Shown: positions 53,020 through 62,169 of the stretch, in pieces
Position numbering within the stretch: position 1 is the first letter of the stretch
Layout of the letters: the number at the start of each line of letters is the position of its first letter
From: an uncultured Pelagibacteraceae bacterium
Lineage (GTDB): Bacteria > Pseudomonadota > Alphaproteobacteria > Pelagibacterales > Pelagibacteraceae
Assembly (NCBI GenBank): GCA_902561095.1
Contig: CACEOF010000004.1
Location: 29,750 to 93,749, forward strand
Reading direction: 5' to 3'
Length of the DNA: 64,000 bases
The notes under the pieces: model-generated
What the model saw: the letters and a program-made list of their open reading frames with translations, nothing else
Told to the model about the DNA's origin: nothing
Database searches by the model: none
Made by a program: the position numbers and the translations under genes

Positions 53020-54093
53020 ATGAGCAAAAAACCCTTAATTCTCGGAATAGAAACGAGCTGTGATGAGACAGCTGCATCAATAATAACTGAAAATGATCAG
53101 GGAAATCCAATAGTCTTATCAAATATTGTTTCAAGTCAAGTTGAAGTTCATAAAGAATTTGGAGGAGTGGTTCCAGAATTAGCAGCACGATCCCATATTG
53201 AAAAAATTGATTGGATTGTTCAAAAAGCTATTGATGATAGTGGAAAAAAAATTAATGAAATTGATGCTGTAGCTTCCACTGCAGGACCTGGCTTAATTGT
53301 TTGTCTATCAGTTGGTTTAAGTTTTGGTAAAGCTTTTGCTACTTCTTTAGATAAACCTTTTATAGCAGTTAATCATCTGGAAGGTCACGCATTAAGTCCT
53401 AAATTAAATTCAAATTTAAATTATCCTTACCTGCTTTTGTTAATATCAGGTGGACATTCACAATTTTTAAATGTTCAAGATTTAGGTAAATATAAAAGAT
53501 TAGGAACAACAATTGATGATGCTTTAGGAGAAGCATTTGATAAAACTGCAAAACTTTTAGGAATTGAATTTCCGGGTGGTCCTCAAATCGAAATTTTAGC
53601 AAAAAAAGGTGATCCTAGTAAATATGATTTACCAAAACCTATTTTTAGTAAAGGCGGTTGTAACTTATCTTTTGCGGGCCTTAAAACAGCAGTGTTAAGA
53701 GTAACAAAAAATATTAAAACAGATCAGGAAAAATTTGATCTAGCTGCATCTTTTCAAAGCACCATAGAAGAAATTTTATATAAGAAAACTAAAGTTGCTT
53801 TTAAAGAATTCGAAAAACAAAATAATATAACCGAAAAAAAATTTGTTGTTGCTGGAGGAGTAGCAGCTAATAAAAATATTAGAAATATGCTAATCAGTTT
53901 ATGTAAAGAGCAAAACTACCAAAGCATTTTTCCACCAATAGAGCTTTGTGGAGATAATGCTGCAATGATAGCTATGGTTGGTTTAGAAAAATTTAAATTA
54001 AAACAATTTAGTGAACTGGACCACCCGGCAAAACCTAGATGGCCACTGGATCAAGATGCTGCTTTTTTAAAAGGAGCTGGAGTTCAATTATAA
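53020..54093 (+). CDS. tsaD: tRNA N6-threonylcarbamoyladenosine transferase TsaD
   Basis: Makes t6A37 on ANN-decoding tRNAs with TsaB, TsaC and TsaE. 357 residues. The ASKHA-fold start LGIETSCDETAAS (8-20), metal ligands H119 and H123 in NHLEGHALSP, and the GGVAANK nucleotide segment are present. Divergent from hemC as often in Proteobacteria. Its TAA shares one base with the EVE gene start. Confidence 0.98.
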   Translation: MSKKPLILGIETSCDETAASIITENDQGNPIVLSNIVSSQVEVHKEFGGVVPELAARSHIEKIDWIVQKAIDDSGKKINEIDAVASTAGPGLIVCLSVGLSFGKAFATSLDKPFIAVNHLEGHALSPKLNSNLNYPYLLLLISGGHSQFLNVQDLGKYKRLGTTIDDALGEAFDKTAKLLGIEFPGGPQIEILAKKGDPSKYDLPKPIFSKGGCNLSFAGLKTAVLRVTKNIKTDQEKFDLAASFQSTIEEILYKKTKVAFKEFEKQNNITEKKFVVAGGVAANKNIRNMLISLCKEQNYQSIFPPIELCGDNAAMIAMVGLEKFKLKQFSELDHPAKPRWPLDQDAAFLKGAGVQL

Positions 54094-54506
54094 TGCAGTA
54101 TTGGTTAATGAAATCTGAACCAGATGTATGGTCTATTGATCAACAAATAAATTCAGGTGCTAAAGGTGCTCCATGGGATGGCGTAAGAAATTATCAGGCT
54201 GCAAAAAATTTAAAGACTATGAAAAAGGGTGATCTTTGTTTTTTTTATCATTCAAATATCGGTAAAGAAATTGTAGGTATTGTAGAAGTTATTAAAGAGC
54301 ATTACATAGATAAAACTGATAAAAGTGGTCGCTTTGTAGCTGTAACCGTTAAGTTTAAGAAGAAATTAGATAAACCAGTTACTTTAGAAAATATAAAAAA
54401 ACGTAAGGAATTGGGCGATTTAGCGTTGATTAAACAGAGTAGATTGTCTGTAATGCCAGTCGATTATAAAAGCTGGAAAATTATAAATAACATGAGTAAG
54501 ATTTAA
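54093..54506 (+). CDS. EVE domain protein
   Basis: 137 residues, all of it one EVE (PUA-like) domain: MQYWLMKSEPDVWSID, WDGVRNYQAAKNLKTMKKGD and the following CFFYHSN...GIVEVI. The aromatic cage may bind modified bases. I start at the ATG at 54093, which overlaps the tsaD stop; an upstream in-frame start at 54039 would lie inside tsaD. The tsaD-EVE link is common in alphaproteobacteria, hinting at RNA-modification context. Confidence 0.93.
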   Translation: MQYWLMKSEPDVWSIDQQINSGAKGAPWDGVRNYQAAKNLKTMKKGDLCFFYHSNIGKEIVGIVEVIKEHYIDKTDKSGRFVAVTVKFKKKLDKPVTLENIKKRKELGDLALIKQSRLSVMPVDYKSWKIINNMSKI

Positions 54507-54521
54507 CATAAAAAATTTCAC

Positions 54522-56597
54522 ATGCCAAAAAAAAAGAAAAAAAAATCAAGGGTAAAAAAAAAATCTTCTAAAAAAGTTAAGAAAAAAAATAAAGTAAAAA
54601 AAGTTTCAAAAAAAAGAAAAAAAAATGAAAAGAAGACTAAAAAAGAGAATGGTTCTTCGCCCCCTGAAATAATCATTAAAACTAAACCAGAGTGGGTAAA
54701 AACAAGTTTAGCTAACAAAAGCAAATATCAACAAAAATATTCTCAATCTATAAAAAGTAATGATGATTTTTGGAGGAAAGAAGGAAAAAGAATTACTTGG
54801 ATAAAACCTTATAAAAAAATCAAAGATGTTAAATACAGTACCAAAGATGTAAAAATTAAATGGTATCACGATGGAACTTTAAATGCTTCAGCAAACTGTA
54901 TCGATAGGCATTTAAAAGATAAAAAAGATAAAACTGCAATTATTTGGGTTGGCGATGATCCAAAAGACAGTCAAAAAATAACCTACAAACAATTACACCA
55001 AAAAGTTTCGAAAGCAGCTAATGGTTTAAAAAAACTTGGAATTAAAAAAGGTGATCGAGTTACAATTTATTTAACCATGATCCCAGAACTCGCAATTTTA
55101 ATGCTAGCATGTGTAAGAATTGGAGCGGTCCATTCAATTATATTTGGTGGTTTTTCTGCAGAGTCTATTTCAGGTAGAGTAAATGATTGTGAATCTGAAT
55201 ATATAATTACTGCTGATGAAGGTGTTAGAGGCGGAAAAACTATTCCGTTAAAATATACAACTGATGAGGCTCTAACAAGTTGTCCAAATGTAAAGAAATG
55301 TATCGTTGTTAAACGAACTGGTAATTACATAAATTGGAACGAAGAGAGAGATGTTTGGTATCATGATCTAATAAAAGATGTTTCTAATCATTGTGAGCCA
55401 GAAGAAATGAATGCAGAAGATCCTTTATTCATTTTATATACTTCAGGTTCAACCGGTAAACCAAAAGGAGTTCTTCATACTACTGGTGGGTATATGGTTT
55501 ACGCATCAATGACACACCAATATATTTTTAATTATAAACCAAAAGATATTTATTGGTGTACTGCTGATATTGGATGGGTTACTGGACATAGTTATATTAT
55601 TTATGGACCTCTTGCTAATGGTGCGACAACAATAATGTTTGAGGGAATTCCTAATTATCCTGACACTTCAAGATGGTGGCAAATAGTTGATAAATATAAG
55701 GTAAATATCTTCTACACCGCTCCCACGGCAATTAGAGCTTTAATGCGTGAGGGTGATAAGCCAGTTAAGAAAACCTCTAGAAAATCTTTAAAATTACTTG
55801 GGACTGTTGGTGAACCAATTAATCCTGAGGCTTGGATGTGGTATTATAAAACAGTTGGAAACTCTAAGAGCCCAATAGTAGATACTTGGTGGCAAACTGA
55901 GACGGGCGGAATACTGATAGCTCCTCAAACTGGAGCCATTCCATTAAAACCTGGTTCCGCTACGAAACCATTCTATGGAATTAAACCTGTTATTGTTGAT
56001 AAAAACGGTAAAGAAATAAAAGGCGCAGGTGAAGGAAGACTTTGTATTGCTCAATCATGGCCAGGTCAAATGAGAACCGTTTATGGAGACCACCAAAGAT
56101 TTATCGACACGTATTTTTCTCAATTCAATGGAAAATATTTTACCGGCGATGGTTGTAGAAGAGATAAAGATGGATATTACTGGATCACAGGTAGAGTTGA
56201 TGATGTAATTATTGTGTCTGGACATAATCTAGGTACAGCTGAAATTGAAAGCGCATTTGTTGCTCATCCAAAAGTTGCTGAAGCAGCAGTAGTTGGTTAT
56301 CCACATGATATTAAAGGAAACGGTTTGTATTGTTATGTCACTTTAAATGCTGGAGAAACAGAAACAGGTGATCTTGAAAGAGATTTAAAACTTTGGGTTA
56401 GAAAACAAATTGGACCTCTAGCAACTCCTGACTTAATTCATTTTACTCCAGGTCTTCCAAAAACTAGATCAGGAAAAATAATGAGAAGAATTTTAAGAAA
56501 AATTGCTGCAAACGAACATGGAGAACTAGGGGATACCACTACTTTGGCAGATCCAAGCGTTGTTGATAGTTTAGTTGATAATAGAAAAAATATTTAA
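54522..56597 (+). CDS. acs: Acetyl-CoA synthetase with polybasic N-terminal extension
   Basis: Activates acetate to acetyl-CoA via acetyl-AMP. 691 residues, about 40 longer than usual. The AMP-binding P-loop [11 protein letters not shown] is at 306-316 and the catalytic, acetylation-controlled lysine K652 is in [10 protein letters not shown]; both are intact. Residues 3-42 are a tail with 27 Lys or Arg of 42 positions. No in-frame ATG exists between the first one at 54522 and about residue 186, so the tail cannot be removed by choosing a later ATG. The downstream symporter pair may supply the acid substrate. Confidence 0.95.
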   Translation: MPKKKKKKSRVKKKSSKKVKKKNKVKKVSKKRKKNEKKTKKENGSSPPEIIIKTKPEWVKTSLANKSKYQQKYSQSIKSNDDFWRKEGKRITWIKPYKKIKDVKYSTKDVKIKWYHDGTLNASANCIDRHLKDKKDKTAIIWVGDDPKDSQKITYKQLHQKVSKAANGLKKLGIKKGDRVTIYLTMIPELAILMLACVRIGAVHSIIFGGFSAESISGRVNDCESEYIITADEGVRGGKTIPLKYTTDEALTSCPNVKKCIVVKRTGNYINWNEERDVWYHDLIKDVSNHCEPEEMNAEDPLFILYTSGSTGKPKGVLHTTGGYMVYASMTHQYIFNYKPKDIYWCTADIGWVTGHSYIIYGPLANGATTIMFEGIPNYPDTSRWWQIVDKYKVNIFYTAPTAIRALMREGDKPVKKTSRKSLKLLGTVGEPINPEAWMWYYKTVGNSKSPIVDTWWQTETGGILIAPQTGAIPLKPGSATKPFYGIKPVIVDKNGKEIKGAGEGRLCIAQSWPGQMRTVYGDHQRFIDTYFSQFNGKYFTGDGCRRDKDGYYWITGRVDDVIIVSGHNLGTAEIESAFVAHPKVAEAAVVGYPHDIKGNGLYCYVTLNAGETETGDLERDLKLWVRKQIGPLATPDLIHFTPGLPKTRSGKIMRRILRKIAANEHGELGDTTTLADPSVVDSLVDNRKNI

Positions 56598-57217
56598 AAC
56601 TGAATTAAGTTCTGAAATTCTTGTTTGATAACATCCCACTTTAATATCATAGAATTTAAAACAATTTTACGATCTAAGGTTTTCAGCTCGTCTGCAATTG
56701 GCGCCCATTTATACAATGATAATGCACTTGGGTTAAATGGTAAATCTGTATAATAACTGTCCCAGTTAGTATTTTGAAATCTGATATCAAAATCTATTCT
56801 AGCCTTGTCAACAATATCTAATGGCATTTTATTTGAAATTTCATCATCTAATATTTTATTAAAAATTTCTTTTGCCTTATCAATGTCCTGAAAATTGAAA
56901 TTAACTTTCAAGTATGAGAATGTAAAAAGAGATAAATCTTGAAGTGCTACAGAATAAATATTCCATTTAGCTAAATTGACAGATCCCATGAACTCATCAT
57001 TATCAAAGTGAAGAACATATCTTGTTCCCATTCGAGTTTTTAGATAATTATACAAAGTTACTTGGGTAACCCATGCAGATTTGGTTTGAATAAAAGTTTC
57101 TAGTTCGTCTAAAGTCTTAATTTTTTTTTTAGGAATGAACGCTTTAAACATTGCAAACAAATATGTCTTAAAATCTGTTGTAGTTAGATCTTTCCAAGTT
57201 AACTTGTATTTTGACAT
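56594..57217 (-). CDS. Conserved-type protein of unknown function near acs/symporter
   Basis: 207 residues from the ATG at 57217 ([20 protein letters not shown]); a start at 57238 adds seven residues. No membrane segment or signal. Aromatic-rich and acidic/basic mixed, with the C-terminal [20 protein letters not shown] as the most family-like stretch. I cannot name it. It lies on the opposite strand between acs and the DUF4212/symporter genes, overlapping acs by 4 bases at the 3' ends. The 134-base gap to the symporter operon probably holds two divergent promoters. Confidence 0.8.
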   Translation of the reverse strand: MSKYKLTWKDLTTTDFKTYLFAMFKAFIPKKKIKTLDELETFIQTKSAWVTQVTLYNYLKTRMGTRYVLHFDNDEFMGSVNLAKWNIYSVALQDLSLFTFSYLKVNFNFQDIDKAKEIFNKILDDEISNKMPLDIVDKARIDFDIRFQNTNWDSYYTDLPFNPSALSLYKWAPIADELKTLDRKIVLNSMILKWDVIKQEFQNLIQF

Positions 57218-57351
57218 AATTAGCCCTGTATGTGGCATTTATACCCTAAAAAAGTCAGTAAATAAGTACCTATTATGGGTAAATTTAGGTCTTTTCAAAA
57301 GCCTGATAATGGTTATGGTTTTGCCAGTTATAACTAAATAGAGAGGTAAAT

Positions 57352-57612
57352 ATGTCAAATCAAGAAAAACATTGGGAGAAATCCAGAGGTTTGCTGATGA
57401 TTACTTTAGCAATCTGGTTTGTATTCTCAATTGGCATCTTCCTTTTTGGAGCTGAAATGAACGAGGTCACAGGACCTTTCGGTTATCCGTGGACATATTG
57501 GTTTACATGTCAGGGATCTCTTGGAGCATTCGTAATACTTATTTTCTGGTTTGCGAATAGACAAGAAAAAATCGATGAGGAATTCGGCTTCAGCGAAAGA
57601 GAGGATGAATAA
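57352..57612 (+). CDS. DUF4212 small subunit of a sodium/solute symporter
   Basis: 86 residues with two membrane helices (about 16-34 and 48-68) and the family motif FPFGYPWTYWFTCQG-like segment (TGPFGYPWTYWFTCQGSLGA, 40-59). It is the partner of the following symporter in the VC_2705-type family. Shine-Dalgarno AGAGAGG sits 5-6 bases before the ATG. Its stop overlaps the symporter start by one base. Confidence 0.93.
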   Translation: MSNQEKHWEKSRGLLMITLAIWFVFSIGIFLFGAEMNEVTGPFGYPWTYWFTCQGSLGAFVILIFWFANRQEKIDEEFGFSEREDE

Positions 57613-59423
57613 TGAAACAGGGTAATTTTATAGACAACTTGCCTAAAATTTATGGAATCTATACCGGAGGATTTATAGGTTTCATAATTATTATGGCAAT
57701 TGCAGAACAGATGGGTATGACTGCTAAAGCAATCGGTATTGCTTTTGTGGCATTTACCGTGTTCATCTATGCATTGATCGGCTACCTGTCACGAACAGCC
57801 CAAGCAGATGCATATTACGTAGCTGGAAGGCAAGTACCAACGGTGTTCAACGGAATGGCCACGGCAGCAGACTGGATGTCTGGTGCTTCATTCGTTGCAA
57901 TGGCTGGAGGTATTTACTTTAAAGGTTATGGTTATATGGCTCTACTTGTAGGTTGGACTGGTGGTTACGTGTTAGTTGCATCTTTATTGGCACCGTACTT
58001 AAGAAAATTTGGCTGTTATACAGTTCCAGATTTCATAGGTACAAGATACGGTGGTAATTTAGCTAGGTTTAGTGCAGTAGTGGTTTTAACCGTTGCTTCA
58101 TTTACTTATGTAACAGCGCAAATTAACGCTACAGGTACTATTGCATCTGTTGCACTTGATATCCCATTCCAATACGCAGTTTATATTGGACTAATAAGTA
58201 TATTATTATGTTCAATGTTAGGTGGTATGAGAGGGGTAACTTGGACACAGGTTGCGCAATATATCGTACTAATTATAGCTTACTTACTTCCAGTCTTCTG
58301 GATCAGTAACAAAATGGGTGCAGGTTTCTTCCCGCACTTTATGTTAGCTGATGAGGTAGCTAGAATTGGTGAGTTAGAATCACAGTTTGGTTTTATTAAA
58401 AACTCTGCTGCTGATTTAGCAACGGTGCCTAAAGGCTTAGCAGGAATAACTAAAGCTCACTCTGCAGTTAACGCAACACCTTGGGCATTTATTTCATTAG
58501 CATTGGCGATGATGATGGGAACAGCATCATTACCTCACGTAATGATGAGATACTTTACTACTCCAAGTGTTAAAGCAGCTAGAAAATCAGTAGGTTGGTC
58601 ACTATTCTTTATCTTCCTACTTTATTCTTCTGCTCCAATGTTAGCTACACTATCTAAGTTGTCATTGATTGATCCGAATTTATCAACTGGTATTATCGGT
58701 AAATCAATTGCAGAAGTTCAAGCGATAGATTGGTATCAAAACTGGAACCAAGCAAACTTAATGTTTATCAGCGACTTTAACGGAAATGGAACTGTTGAGT
58801 TAAACGAGTTCTTTATGGGTGGTAAAGCCGTTGTATTAGCAACACCAGAGATAGCTGGATTACCTTACGTAATCTCAGGTCTAGTTGCTGCTGGAGGTAT
58901 GGCAGCTGCCATGTCAACAGCTGATGGTTTGATTCTAGCAATTGCAAACGCTATATCACATGATGTTTACTATAAGATCATTGATCCAAAAGCGGAAACT
59001 GCAAAACGACTAGTTGTTGCAAGGGTATTACTTGTGGTAATTGGTTTTGCTGGAGCGACAATCGCGGCAATGGAGATCCAAGGTATCTTAGGTTCGGTTA
59101 TCTGGGCATTTGACTTTGCGATGTCTGGATTGTTCTTCCCACTGGTACTTGGTGTATGGTGGAAGAGAGCTAACAGACAAGGTGCTATTGCTGGTATGCT
59201 AGGAGGTCTAGCTGCTGGAGCATGGTACTTAGTTTGGGTGCGAACTGGTGGAAGTGGGTTCTTAGGAATTACACAATTGACATTTGGTATCTTCGGATCA
59301 GCTGTTAGTTTAGTTTTAATGGTTGTAGTTAGTTTATTAACTGCAGAACCGGATAAAGCTACTCAAAAAATGGTTGATGAAGTTCGTGTACCAAGTGGTA
59401 AACCAATTCTTGGAAAACAATAA
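57612..59423 (+). CDS. Sodium:solute symporter (ActP/VC_2705-like) with EF-hand loop
   Basis: 603 residues, about 13 helices, of the sodium/solute symporter family paired with DUF4212. Family segments: AYYVAGRQVPTVFNGMATAA (67-86), ADWMSGASFVA, GMRGVTWTQVAQYI and SGLVAAGGMAAAMSTADGLI. Between helices lies DFNGNGTVELNE (388-399), which has the exact spacing of an EF-hand Ca2+ loop. Likely an acetate or other monocarboxylate importer given acs nearby, but not proven. Codon use appears more GC-rich than in the neighbours, as expected of a highly expressed gene. A strong terminator follows. Confidence 0.93.
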   Translation: MKQGNFIDNLPKIYGIYTGGFIGFIIIMAIAEQMGMTAKAIGIAFVAFTVFIYALIGYLSRTAQADAYYVAGRQVPTVFNGMATAADWMSGASFVAMAGGIYFKGYGYMALLVGWTGGYVLVASLLAPYLRKFGCYTVPDFIGTRYGGNLARFSAVVVLTVASFTYVTAQINATGTIASVALDIPFQYAVYIGLISILLCSMLGGMRGVTWTQVAQYIVLIIAYLLPVFWISNKMGAGFFPHFMLADEVARIGELESQFGFIKNSAADLATVPKGLAGITKAHSAVNATPWAFISLALAMMMGTASLPHVMMRYFTTPSVKAARKSVGWSLFFIFLLYSSAPMLATLSKLSLIDPNLSTGIIGKSIAEVQAIDWYQNWNQANLMFISDFNGNGTVELNEFFMGGKAVVLATPEIAGLPYVISGLVAAGGMAAAMSTADGLILAIANAISHDVYYKIIDPKAETAKRLVVARVLLVVIGFAGATIAAMEIQGILGSVIWAFDFAMSGLFFPLVLGVWWKRANRQGAIAGMLGGLAAGAWYLVWVRTGGSGFLGITQLTFGIFGSAVSLVLMVVVSLLTAEPDKATQKMVDEVRVPSGKPILGKQ

Positions 59424-59434
59424 ATAAACTTTAT

Positions 59435-59458
59435 AAGGGGCGATTGATTTCGCCCCTT
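59435..59458 (+). terminator. Intrinsic terminator after the symporter
   Basis: Stem AAGGGGCGA/TCGCCCCTT (9 bp) around a 6-base loop, followed by TTCTTTCTTTTC. It is 12 bases after the symporter stop and ends the DUF4212-symporter operon. It stands out from the AT-rich surroundings. Confidence 0.93.
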
Positions 59459-59491
59459 TTCTTTCTTTTCATTTTCAAATATAAATCTTAA

Positions 59492-59848
59492 ATGTCAGCA
59501 AACTTTCATCCTTTTATATATTTTATAGATTATTTCTTTGGAATAATCATGTGGACATTAATCGGTCGGGTCGCAATGAATATCTTCCAAAGAGAAGACT
59601 CTCAATTCTTTTTTATGAGAGTATTTGTTAAATATACAAATCCATTAATCAAAATATTTAAACCAATTACCCCATCTTTTATTATAGGTCCTCTTGTACC
59701 CTTATATGTGGCTTGGTTTTTTTACATGATTAGATTTTATTTAATGCCTTGGATTTTGGGTTATTCTGTTATGGGTATGCTATCATTTCCTCTCGAAAGT
59801 GAAATATCAAGACAAATTTATCAATTTTTTAATTCAATTAAATTTTAA
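59492..59848 (+). CDS. YggT-like membrane protein
   Basis: 118 residues with three helices (about 9-28, 60-85 and 86-105). The YTNPLIKIFKPITPSFIIGP segment resembles the NPLL-x-RP-x-TP motif of YggT-type proteins, but the overall match is weak. It starts after the symporter terminator and ends 28 bases before rpe, with which it may be transcribed. Confidence 0.75.
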   Translation: MSANFHPFIYFIDYFFGIIMWTLIGRVAMNIFQREDSQFFFMRVFVKYTNPLIKIFKPITPSFIIGPLVPLYVAWFFYMIRFYLMPWILGYSVMGMLSFPLESEISRQIYQFFNSIKF

Positions 59849-59876
59849 AAATTGATACTAGTAAATCTAGTAATCA

Positions 59877-60536
59877 ATGAAAAAAATACAAATTTCTCCA
59901 TCAATTTTATCTGCTGATTTCAGTCAATTAGGTTCTGAAATTAAAAAATTAGAAGAAGCTGGAGCAGACATGATCCATGTGGATGTTATGGACGGTCATT
60001 TTGTACCAAATTTAACTATCGGTCCCCCAGTTATTAAGGCTCTAAGAAAACATTGCTCTTTAAAATTTGATGTACACTTGATGATTTCACCGGTGCATAA
60101 ATATATAAAAGCATATGCAGATGCGGGGGCAGATATCATTACTATTCACCCAGAAGCCACTCTAAACTTAGGAGAATCTATTAAAACGATTAAAGATTTA
60201 AAAAAAAAGGTTGGAGTTTCTCTTAATCCAGAGTCGAAAATTGAATTAATTACTGAGTTTTTAGATCAAATAGATTTGGTTTTAATCATGAGTGTTAATC
60301 CGGGTTTTGGTGGTCAAAAATTTATGCCAGAGGTTCTAGCTAAAATTAAACAACTTAAAAAAATTCAACAAGAAAAAAAATTAAACTTTGATATTGAAAT
60401 AGATGGTGGAATAAATTTTGAAAATTGTAAGATTGCTATAGATGCTGGAGCAAATATTCTTGTCTCAGGCACAACTGTTTTCAAAAGTAATGATGGAGAT
60501 ATAAAAAAGAATATTAATTTATTAAAATTAAAATAA
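59877..60536 (+). CDS. rpe: Ribulose-phosphate 3-epimerase Rpe
   Basis: Interconverts ribulose-5-phosphate and xylulose-5-phosphate in the pentose phosphate pathway. 219 residues, TIM barrel. Family motifs: ISPSILSADFSQLG (6-19), HVDVMDGHFVPNLTIGP, LIMSVNPGFGGQKFMP and IDGGINFENC. Followed by the heparinase gene and purH, the order seen in alphaproteobacteria. Confidence 0.97.
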   Translation: MKKIQISPSILSADFSQLGSEIKKLEEAGADMIHVDVMDGHFVPNLTIGPPVIKALRKHCSLKFDVHLMISPVHKYIKAYADAGADIITIHPEATLNLGESIKTIKDLKKKVGVSLNPESKIELITEFLDQIDLVLIMSVNPGFGGQKFMPEVLAKIKQLKKIQQEKKLNFDIEIDGGINFENCKIAIDAGANILVSGTTVFKSNDGDIKKNINLLKLK

Positions 60537-60540
60537 GTTA

Positions 60541-62169
60541 ATGATTAATGCAAATTACTTAGGTTTTTTTGGCCAGTTTTATTTTGGTTTAAAGAATAAT
60601 TTTAAAAAAATTTATCAAAATTCTAATTTTTATGAAAAAAAAATTTCAAGAACTTTTGATAGTAATTTTCAATACAAGCCGAGCCCCCACCTTCTTTCTT
60701 CAATTATAAAATATCAAAATAAAAAATACAGAATTGAAGATTTTGCTGTTGAGTCTATTTGGCAAAATAAAATGAGTACAAAAGACTTCGAAAAATTAAA
60801 TAATTTTTTTTGGTTTTTCAGTCTTGATTTAAAATCCTCAAAAAAAACTACACAGTCAGTTATTAAAAATTGGGTAAAAGGGAACAGTAAATATAACAAA
60901 GAGAGTTGGGAATTTAATTTAACTGCTAAAAGAATAATTGCGTGGCTATCCAATCATCAGCTTACTTATCAGGATAGTAGTAAAGAATATCGTTTAATGT
61001 TTGATCACATGATCCAAAAACAAACTAATCATTTGTTAAGTGAAATTGGATCCTCAAACACATTTGAAAATAAATTAATTGCTTGTTCTGCGATAATTTT
61101 AACTGGATTAGCTTATAAAAATGAAAAAAACTATCTTGAGAGTGGATTGGATATTTTAAAAAATATAATTAAATCCTCAATTGATAACCATGGCTTTACA
61201 AAATCCAGAAATATTAAACAATTAATTTTTTATCTAAAATATTTTATCATCATAAGAGAATGGTTTAAAGAGTCTCAAAATGTCATTCCTGAATATATAG
61301 ATGAAATAATATTCTATTTAGGATCAAGTTATGCATTTATCTGGAAAAATATTGGTACCGACATTTTCTTTAATGGTAATTATCATTCAAAAAATAAAGA
61401 TTTTGATCAATACTTAAAAAGATTTGGTTATACTTTCAAAAATGAAGTGAACGAGTTAGGTGGGTACGCTATTTTGAGTAATAAGAAAATTATTTTAGCA
61501 ATGGATGTAGGTTCAAGTCCAAGTAAAAATTTTTCTAGAGATTATCAATACGGCGCTCTATCTTTTGAAATATTTTCAAATCAAAAAAGGTTAATAACTA
61601 ATGCAGGATATTTCTCGAACATAAATAACAAACTAAATAAACTATCTAAAAGCACCGCTCTTCATAGCACGTTGATCATCGAAGATTTTTCTTCATGCTC
61701 TTCCAAAAAAAATAATAAAAATATTTTAATTGAAAAAGGACTTAAAGTTTCAAAAAAGAATATTGTATATGAAAAAAATTATTGGAAAATTTCAGGCTCA
61801 CATGATGGATATTTACAAAAGTTTGGTACAATTCATGAAAGGGAACTGGAGTTTTATCCAGAGCAAAATAAGTTTGTTGGATACGACAAAATATTAAGAA
61901 AAAATCCTAATAAACAGATAAAGTTTGATATTAGATTTCATCTCGATCCAAATTCCAAAGTAATGAAAACCCAAGACAACAAATCTATACTTATTGAATT
62001 AGAAGATGAAGGTTGGAGATTCAATTGTGATAAATTAGATATAAATATTGATAATAGCTTATATTTCGGTAATAAAAATTCATACAGGGATAATCAAAAT
62101 ATTTTTATTTCTGGAATGAATAAAGAAAGTGAGCAAATTATAAAATGGGAAATAACTAAATTACAATGA
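60541..62169 (+). CDS. Heparinase II/III family protein
   Basis: 542 residues. The N-terminal alpha-toroid part (WQNKMSTKDFEKLNNFFWFF; IAWLSNHQLTY; LLSEIGSSNTFENKLIACSA) and the C-terminal beta-sandwich (RDYQYGALSFEIFSN, THSTL-type ALHSTLII) match the alphaproteobacterial family located between rpe/rsmB and purH. Homologues act as polysaccharide lyases, but this conserved house version has no known substrate and no visible signal peptide. It overlaps purH by 4 bases. Confidence 0.87.
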   Translation: MINANYLGFFGQFYFGLKNNFKKIYQNSNFYEKKISRTFDSNFQYKPSPHLLSSIIKYQNKKYRIEDFAVESIWQNKMSTKDFEKLNNFFWFFSLDLKSSKKTTQSVIKNWVKGNSKYNKESWEFNLTAKRIIAWLSNHQLTYQDSSKEYRLMFDHMIQKQTNHLLSEIGSSNTFENKLIACSAIILTGLAYKNEKNYLESGLDILKNIIKSSIDNHGFTKSRNIKQLIFYLKYFIIIREWFKESQNVIPEYIDEIIFYLGSSYAFIWKNIGTDIFFNGNYHSKNKDFDQYLKRFGYTFKNEVNELGGYAILSNKKIILAMDVGSSPSKNFSRDYQYGALSFEIFSNQKRLITNAGYFSNINNKLNKLSKSTALHSTLIIEDFSSCSSKKNNKNILIEKGLKVSKKNIVYEKNYWKISGSHDGYLQKFGTIHERELEFYPEQNKFVGYDKILRKNPNKQIKFDIRFHLDPNSKVMKTQDNKSILIELEDEGWRFNCDKLDINIDNSLYFGNKNSYRDNQNIFISGMNKESEQIIKWEITKLQ

